64,000 bases of DNA from Novakomyces olei (lineage: Eukaryota; Ascomycota; Novakomycetes; Novakomycetales; Novakomycetaceae): positions 310,001-374,000 of the forward strand of contig JADEYG010000009.1 in the NCBI GenBank assembly GCA_016906335.1. Direction: 5' to 3'. This document shows positions 58,172 through 64,000 of this stretch, piece by piece. The position numbers were made by a program, and so were the translations under genes. Position 1 is the first letter of the stretch, and the number at the start of each line of letters is the position of its first letter. The notes under the pieces are model-generated. The model had not been told where the DNA came from, ran no database searches, and worked only from the letters and a program-made list of their open reading frames with translations.

Positions 58172-61100
58172 ATGGCCGTTCTTTCGGCGGCGGCCGCTCC
58201 TGAGCCGCGTCCCCCTGCTACTGCCGCCGCCTTTGTCAGCCGTCTCACGGGACCCGGAGAAAGGGGCGGGCAAATGCCGAGGGCACAAGGGGACAATGGG
58301 AAAGACCAGCGCCAGTCTCAGCCGCCACTGGCACAGGACGGGATACTGACCAATGGCTATACTCGATCTGATTCTCACACAGGCAAACTGCCCACTTCTC
58401 CGTCTCCACTCTCATCGGAGCCACCGTCGGCGATGGACAGTAAGCCGGCAAATGACGATCCGCCGAGGCCCTTCCGTATGATCCGCAAAAAGTCGGGTGA
58501 GCTGGTCAAACCGTCTCTCAAATCCGAATCCTCTCAGCGCCACCATCGCCGACCAAAATCTCTGCCCTGTACGCCTGTCTCTGACCTGGAAGCGACAGCG
58601 GCGGCTATGGATACGGATGCTCTGAGCAAAAATGTACACTTCTCCTCACAGTTAGAGCATATACGGCACTTTTTGTACAATGACAGGCCGGAAGACGTCT
58701 CCGTTCAGCCTTCGCCGAATGAGGATTCTCCTGCCGACAGCGCCGGCGCTTCTCCCCGGCAATTGCCGAGACGAAGGATGCGTAATGATAATGATATTGA
58801 TCAGGAGGACGATGATTACGACTACTCTTACTTTGGCGCTCGCCGTAACAATACCCTTTTACCTTTTGCGGCCGCCCACAATTCATCTACCCCACAAAAG
58901 CAGAGCTATGATGTCAAGCTGTCCCTCCCCAACTATACCCCAGAAGCACAGGCTCACCCGGTCAATGGGGCTTTTGCTCCCGTGAGACTGGAAACGGTCT
59001 ACCTTTCCCCTGATCGCACACGGCTGATGGGCCGAGTTGCCGTGGCCAATCTTGCCTACCAAAAGGACGTGCGTGTAAGGTACACGGCCGACGATTGGGC
59101 TACTACCTCTGAGGTACATGCCTCTTTTGCTGCTCCATATACAAGCTTTGTACGGGTCCTGGGAAATAATAATAATAATAATAAGAGCAACACCAACAAC
59201 AGCAATTGTACTGATGAACTCGAGGATAAACGGGACAGGTTTGCCTTTTCCTTGGCATTGCCGGATTTTTCTCTAATGAAGGAGAAGGAGATTTCTCGAA
59301 TTCGGCTGTACCTGTGCATCTGTTTCAAGTGCGATGGCAAGGAGTATTGGGACAATAATGATGGCCATAATTACACAGTATTGTTTACGCCTAAACGTGT
59401 TACACTGTCGCCTACTTCTGCCGCATTACCGCGTCGAAGGTCTACGGTTCATACGACTAGTGGCAGTGATACTGCGTGCCTTTTCCGCACAGTATCGGCA
59501 GAGGACATTGCTTATCAAAACAGTGGCAATAAGAATAGTGACAAGGGCCAAATGGCCGACGATGTTGATCGCAGTATCCGTCAAGAATTGCTGGCTGACC
59601 GAAGCCGAGCTGACCCAATGTCCTGGCTGCGTTATATTAATACTAAACTGAACGATGCCTCTGGAGAGTCTACGACACCGGCAGAGAATGACACTGGGAA
59701 TTCTGCTGGAGTTAAAATTGCGGTAAATGGACGATTTGAACCTGAATCGGAGTCATCAACAGCCGGAGCAGGCATGCCCCGCCGATGGCTGAGCGATACC
59801 AACTTTGGTCACAAAGTTGCAAAAGATGCAGATGAAGACGACGATATGATTTCTCTGCGCTTGAAAAGGCGCAATGATGTAATGAAGGGATTAAACACCT
59901 CTTCGACGGGCAGTGGAGCCATAAAATTTGGGAGCACAGGTCCAAAAAGCTTGGACAAAGGACAGCAGGACGATGAGGATACAGTTATCAAAGGCGCCCG
60001 TCGGGTGGATGATAATATAAGTCCCGAGGCTAGTGCACGTCCTTCTCCTCTATCGAGCTCTCACCAAACGCAAAAGCAGCCTCTTTACAATCGGTACAGT
60101 TTTGTTTCCAGTCTATCTACCGCCCTGGCCGATGCTCGACGAAGACAGCCCAATTTCGCCCAGTCTAAGGAGGCAGCAGCAACACTGCCTAAAAATATGA
60201 ATCTCTCAGCAAACGGAGTCGGAGTTGCTGGAGCAGACAAAGCATCGAAGCCTTATTTGCTTCCACACTATCCGTATGGTGGTGGGAACTCGGAGAACTC
60301 TGGAACCCGTCCGGCAGTCGATTCAGAGCAGTATCGCCGTATGGTACAGTCCTGGTGTTTTGCAGGCAATTCGGATGAATCCGGTTTGAATGGCTCGTTG
60401 AACTCTTCCAATAACAGCAGTAAAGAAGGCTCCTCTTGCCAACCCTCAAAGACGTCTTCTCCGCTCGCTCCTCTTTCGCCCTCAGAGTTCCCGAATCGTT
60501 CTCGGAACGATTCGTTTGCTCCACTGCCGGGCGGCAGTATCGATTACATGTCAAGCCGGTACTTTCTCCAGCAGAGACCGAGTGCATTGGCGCCCAGTCA
60601 ATCGAGTTCAAGTCCAGACAAAGCCCGAGGGCTGTTTGCAGAAAACGATTCTTCCAGCAATACACTAGCTAGTGACGCAGAGTCAAAACTGGGCAACGAC
60701 TCGGGAGAAAAGCACGCTATAAACCGCACCATAAACCCGGGCGAGGCAGCAGAGCAATGTCTGGTCGATACTAGTACTAAATACAATAGCAAAGCCGGTA
60801 ACGGCTCAGACTCAAATGGCAAAGTATCGGCTGCGGTTGACAGTAAAGAAAAGTCTTATTCAAGTGGATGGCTTGAGGATTCTAAAGCAGAAGAGACTCC
60901 AACTCCGCTTGAATCTCCGACTCCACAGAGGTCGTCTTCCGGACTATTATCTTCGAACAAGCAAAAAGGCTCTGTTGCCTTTCAATTGCCGCAGCCTTCC
61001 TTCCAATTGACCAAACTGCCAAACGCTAAAGCGCCTGAAACCAAGGACTTTTTGCCTCCGTCCACGTCGAATTCCTTGGCTGACTTGGATAAAATGCACT

Positions 61101-61378
61101 CAAATTCTGCTCCCAGTTCGCCTTCAGAGAAAATTAACAGCTCTGGGAAGCGTCGTATTAATATTGCTTCGTTTCTCCGAAGCCCGAGTGCTGACAATGC
61201 TCCAACTCTGGGAAACGGAGCAGGGAATAGTAACTTGTTGCCGTCGCCTGGACTTCATTCTGGATACATTGCCGACCACACGAACAGTACTCAGAACGGA
61301 TCTAGCTCGGCTAGTTCAGGGACGCCTTCGCCTTTTCTTGGCAATTCTCATTTTCCCTCGCCTTCGATAAAAATCTGA
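58172..61378 (+). CDS. GAC1: Protein phosphatase 1 regulatory subunit with CBM21 (GAC1/PIG type)
   Basis: Targets type 1 phosphatase to glycogen so that glycogen synthase is dephosphorylated. A single exon of 1068 residues. The N-terminus is Ala/Pro-rich and disordered. At about residue 152 is KNVHF followed by SSQLEHIRHF, an RVxF-type PP1 docking motif in its usual setting. The CBM21 glycogen-binding domain spans about 243-406: VRLETVYLSPDRTRLMG, VRVRYTADDWATTSEV and the C-terminal EYWDNNDGHNY, with aromatic binding residues present. An Asn-rich insertion (a run of six Asn) interrupts the domain at about 330-345. The remaining 650 residues are low-complexity Ser/Asn-rich with many SP/TP sites, as in yeast Gac1 and Pig1, and suggest regulation by phosphorylation. 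Confidence 0.93.
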   Translation: MAVLSAAAAPEPRPPATAAAFVSRLTGPGERGGQMPRAQGDNGKDQRQSQPPLAQDGILTNGYTRSDSHTGKLPTSPSPLSSEPPSAMDSKPANDDPPRPFRMIRKKSGELVKPSLKSESSQRHHRRPKSLPCTPVSDLEATAAAMDTDALSKNVHFSSQLEHIRHFLYNDRPEDVSVQPSPNEDSPADSAGASPRQLPRRRMRNDNDIDQEDDDYDYSYFGARRNNTLLPFAAAHNSSTPQKQSYDVKLSLPNYTPEAQAHPVNGAFAPVRLETVYLSPDRTRLMGRVAVANLAYQKDVRVRYTADDWATTSEVHASFAAPYTSFVRVLGNNNNNNKSNTNNSNCTDELEDKRDRFAFSLALPDFSLMKEKEISRIRLYLCICFKCDGKEYWDNNDGHNYTVLFTPKRVTLSPTSAALPRRRSTVHTTSGSDTACLFRTVSAEDIAYQNSGNKNSDKGQMADDVDRSIRQELLADRSRADPMSWLRYINTKLNDASGESTTPAENDTGNSAGVKIAVNGRFEPESESSTAGAGMPRRWLSDTNFGHKVAKDADEDDDMISLRLKRRNDVMKGLNTSSTGSGAIKFGSTGPKSLDKGQQDDEDTVIKGARRVDDNISPEASARPSPLSSSHQTQKQPLYNRYSFVSSLSTALADARRRQPNFAQSKEAAATLPKNMNLSANGVGVAGADKASKPYLLPHYPYGGGNSENSGTRPAVDSEQYRRMVQSWCFAGNSDESGLNGSLNSSNNSSKEGSSCQPSKTSSPLAPLSPSEFPNRSRNDSFAPLPGGSIDYMSSRYFLQQRPSALAPSQSSSSPDKARGLFAENDSSSNTLASDAESKLGNDSGEKHAINRTINPGEAAEQCLVDTSTKYNSKAGNGSDSNGKVSAAVDSKEKSYSSGWLEDSKAEETPTPLESPTPQRSSSGLLSSNKQKGSVAFQLPQPSFQLTKLPNAKAPETKDFLPPSTSNSLADLDKMHSNSAPSSPSEKINSSGKRRINIASFLRSPSADNAPTLGNGAGNSNLLPSPGLHSGYIADHTNSTQNGSSSASSGTPSPFLGNSHFPSPSIKI
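60492..60514. repeat. Perfect 10-bp inverted repeat with 3-nt loop, in coding sequence
   Basis: Arms CGAATCGTTC (60492-60501) and GAACGATTCG (60505-60514) are exact reverse complements around TCG. The hairpin lies inside the disordered tail of the CBM21 protein. Confidence 0.9.
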
Positions 61379-62093
61379 TGGAGACCCAATACATTCACGC
61401 CGGGTTAAGGATCAATATCCACTAAAAACGCAACGTCAATGATAAAAATGCATTTATACTTGAGAATTGTGCAATTGGGAAACTGAAATTGCTTTTCAAG
61501 CACAGCATTCAATTCTTGGTCACAGAAAAAGTTTGTCCGTGTGTACAAATATCTTTAAAGCATTTTAAATTTGCAATTCAAAAGGCTGATTTCTTTTTGG
61601 TTCTATTCAACACTCTTATTATTACTATTTTATTTTCAATTCAATACTAGGACATTTCATTTTCTTCAGGGGTACAGTACGGGATTAGATATACTGTTTA
61701 CAGGGTGGTGGAATGGCTTTTACGATCAAATTGACCCGTGAGCCCTTTAAATATACAATTCTGTGCTCACACATATGGGCATAGAGACGTGCGGTTATGG
61801 AAAGGATTTTTTTTTGTTTTCAGAAATTTACTCGCTCGTGTGCGCCAATTACTACCGTCACTATCGCCGTATCACTATCGTCATTATTATTTTCTATTTT
61901 CGCTATTTTCGACATTATTTTGGTCGAAATTAAAAAGGGGTTCTCGTGAAAGCGGCAGTTCCTTGATTGCAGTTTTACGGTCGTTTCATGAAACTATTTG
62001 GATCGTTGGTTTATGGTTTTTATTTTGGGAGCGAAGGATGGGTTCATTAATATTTCCGGTATCCGTCCGGGTTATAGATAGGTGGCGCGAAAC

Positions 62094-62168
62094 AGCAGAT
62101 ATTCAGCAAGCAGATATTCAGCAAGCAGATATTCAGCAAGCAGATATTCAGCAAGCAGATATTCAGCA
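62094..62168. repeat. Tandem array, five perfect 15-bp units (AGCAGATATTCAGCA)
   Basis: Five identical 15-bp copies in a row. The unit length is a multiple of three and in one plus-strand frame it encodes a repeated five-residue unit, but the surrounding frame looks non-coding. Confidence 0.95.
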
Positions 62169-62417
62169 TAGATGACATTGTATTTATACACAACTTGCTG
62201 CACTATTTGTGGATGTTTTGTTTACGAAGAGCAGATTAGAATTGAGTAGTGATCGTCTAGTTGACTAAATAAATCAAAATGGATTAACAACGTTTATACA
62301 CATTGGTCAAGAGAATTAGACTTGCGGGCACACGCTGCAGCATAGATTCGTGTCGCGAATCTCGAGAGCGACTGACAATAACCCTATCCTCCTTCTAATA
62401 ATAATAATAATGATAGT

Positions 62418-62472
62418 AACCCTAACTAACCCTAATAGTATATATAAAGTATATCTAACAAGCTAACCCTAG
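62418..62472. promoter_or_regulatory. Three AACCCTA teloboxes and a TATA-like element upstream of ATG17
   Basis: AACCCTAA at 62418-62425 and 62428-62435, and AACCCTAG at 62465-62472, surround TATATAAA at 62439-62446. The TATA-like element is about 95 bp before the ATG17 start codon. Confidence 0.5.
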
Positions 62473-62540
62473 GGTCGAGCTGGTATATAGCTCGATAATA
62501 GTCAGCGGCCGATATCGACTGGTGTACAGTGTCTCCATGT

Positions 62541-63921
62541 ATGGCTTCTTTGCCAGACGAGTTGCAAGCGCCTCAGCCCCACTCGCCTCCGAGCGTTGTG
62601 GCAGCGTCACAGACACTTATTGAGTGGACAATTGCAGCCAAAAGAGCACTGCAGACGGCGGAGCAGCAATGCTCACGGGCAAACACGCGAATGCTCTCGG
62701 CGTGTTCCACACTGTACGTCATTCACGGCGGAGCTGATGAGGACAATGATGACGTAATGCGAGTGCCCAAAGTCGCTGTTGAAGGCGAAAATTTGCCGCT
62801 TGAAAAGCAGGAGGAGCTTTTCACGCGGTCGCAGTTAGCGGACGTATCGGCCTTTGATAATAATCGCAAGATAATCGAGCACAGTCTGGCCGAAATACAC
62901 GCGACGTTACGCGACGCAGATTCACGGTTACGCGCGTGCGATGACGCGTTTGAGCGTGAGATTTCTAAACTCGATTCTCACGATCTCGAGCTGAACGAGT
63001 CGCTGGGCGCTTTGAAGGCAATCTATGTCGCTCCAGAATTAGGGTTAATCTCTGCCAGTTCTGCCGGCAATAATAATAGCTATGGCGCTAATAACGGTTC
63101 TGCCAGCAGCGGCAATAATAACTATGGCGCCAAGCACAGCTCGAGGCCGTCGGCGGGTAAACGTGCTCTGTACTCGTTTGTGGACGACGAGGGAATAGAA
63201 ACGCTAAAGGCACAGATGAGACACGCTATTGACGCAGCAGAATCTCTGCACGACTCTGCCGCTGCAAATCTACACGACTGGCAGCAAAAAGCCAATGCTC
63301 AAGTCTTGGAAGCTGACGCAGTTCCTCGTGCTCCACTGCTGGAGATTCCCTTTGTCTCAGAGGCTCCAGTGGATGATAACTGTGTATTGCAAATGGACGC
63401 CCACGCTCATTCTATGGCTGATCTGCTGACACAACTGGCAAACCATTACGGACAGTGCGTATTTGCTCTCAAGGAGATGGAGCGACTGGATCCTGAGGCG
63501 CAAATAGAATTGCGAGAAGTTTTGGCCCGCGATACTGAGGAATTGGATGCTATACTGGAAGAGCTGCAAATACGCTTGGAGGAGGTGGAGGCAATGGCTC
63601 AGGCTGCTGATGAATACAGAGGCAAATACACCAGCGTAGCAAGGATGCTCGCACAGAAAACAGAGACGATTCATTACTTTGTCACCCACGAACTTTGCTC
63701 TGTACTGACACGCGTGAAGGCGTACGAGGAGGAGATTCAGGGTCTGATCCTTAATGTCCAGGACATGGAGGCAAATCTGATTGATCTAACGCAGCACTAC
63801 CGCCAATTTGCACACGCATATGACGCATTATTGAGCGAAGTCGACAGGCGCAACAGAGCCCAAGCGCAGTTGCGGCAGTATGCGGAACAGGCTAAAGCCA
63901 GTTTGGCTTCTTTTGCCCAGG
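62541..63921 (+). CDS. ATG17: Autophagy scaffold ATG17, 5' part (gene runs off right edge)
   Basis: ATG17 organises the pre-autophagosomal structure by bridging ATG1/ATG13 assemblies through ATG29-ATG31 or related partners. The first exon encodes 460 residues. It begins MASLPDELQAPQP, and the early helix LIEWTIAAKRALQTAEQQCSRA matches the ATG17 N-terminal helix. The most diagnostic element is ALYSFVDDEGIETLKAQM (about 210), equal to the family's LLDFVDEEGVEGLRD-type segment. The rest is long coiled coil, consistent with the crescent-shaped rod. An Asn/Gly/Ser-rich insertion precedes the FVDDEGIE element. The exon ends at 63921 in phase 1 with donor GGTAAG; the intron 63922-64000 ends CACAG exactly at the window edge. 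The ATG at 62541 is preferred; an upstream ATG at 62537 is out of frame. Confidence 0.87.
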
Positions 63922-64000
63922 GTAAGATTTGGGATTGGCCTTGTATACTATTGCCCTTTATTTACTAGTCGTAAACTATTTTTTTCGCTCTATCTCACAG

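Larger units (their letters stand above)
61379..62540. other. Intergenic, CBM21 gene to ATG17
   Basis: 1.16 kb. Left half is A/T-rich 3' flank. It contains a five-unit 15-bp tandem array (62094-62168) and, near the right end, an ATG17 promoter with telobox motifs and a TATA-like element (62418-62472). An open frame from 61738 to 62175 ends in the array but has no recognisable domain and I do not call it. Confidence 0.65.

Noticed and set aside
61738-62175. 145-codon open frame with repeated Ala-Asp-Ile-Gln-Gln
   Set aside because: Starts in A/T-rich 3' flank, shows no domain or codon-use signal, and is kept open mainly by the 15-bp array. Kept as a finding, not as a gene.

Overview
The window looks like nuclear DNA from a fungus. 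Genes lie on both strands, most are split by short GT-AG introns (37 to about 480 nt, often with a CTAAC-type branch site), and several proteins are typical of fungi: an ATG17 scaffold, a BEM2-type RasGEF/PH/RhoGAP giant, an IKS1-type kinase, a fungal-type RIC8, COQ11, and a GAC1/PIG-type glycogen targeting subunit. A catalytic Argonaute and RIC8 exclude Saccharomyces-like yeasts. I cannot name the lineage; a filamentous ascomycete, an early-branching ascomycete or an early-diverging fungus would all fit. I see no mobile element, no virus-derived element, no CRISPR array and no tRNA or rRNA gene.

Layout. 1-7.6 kb: MEMO1-like (-, cut by the left edge), MIC60 (+), RIC8 (+, nine exons), lysophosphatidate acyltransferase (+). 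8-20 kb: STE6-type full ABC exporter (-, five exons), nucleoside transporter ENT (+), RAB5 GTPase (+), IKS1 kinase (-). 20-30 kb: Argonaute (+), a 3.8 kb stretch with no convincing gene, TALE homeobox factor (+), cap-binding subunit CBP20 (-). 30-38.5 kb: NUP82/NUP88 nucleoporin (+), phosphopantetheinyl transferase (-), ESF2/ABT1 ribosome assembly factor (+), mitochondrial ribosomal uS10m (+), NDP kinase (-). 38.8-47.2 kb: cohesin SMC3 (-), COQ11 (-), a helical mitochondrial protein of unknown identity (+). 47.7-55.2 kb: BEM2-like (-). A second 3 kb gap follows, then the CBM21 phosphatase-targeting subunit (+) and the 5' part of ATG17 (+), whose first intron ends exactly at the last base of the window.

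The genes are not an operon or a pathway cluster. They are mostly core housekeeping genes: mitochondrial architecture, translation and ubiquinone; vesicle traffic and autophagy; RNA processing and export; and G-protein signalling. Several pairs share short divergent promoters: MEMO1/MIC60, PPTase/ESF2 (199 bp), CBP20/NUP88, COQ11/PPR-like (221 bp), ABC exporter/ENT and IKS1/Argonaute. I worked out exon structures by following reading phase, splice sites and protein family similarity, and in most genes the phases close exactly.

The most striking non-genic pattern is a large set of A/T microsatellites. Those inside introns are nearly always T-rich on the sense strand whichever way the gene points. 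The Argonaute gene is the exception, with a purine-rich first intron and a run of 23 G just after its stop.
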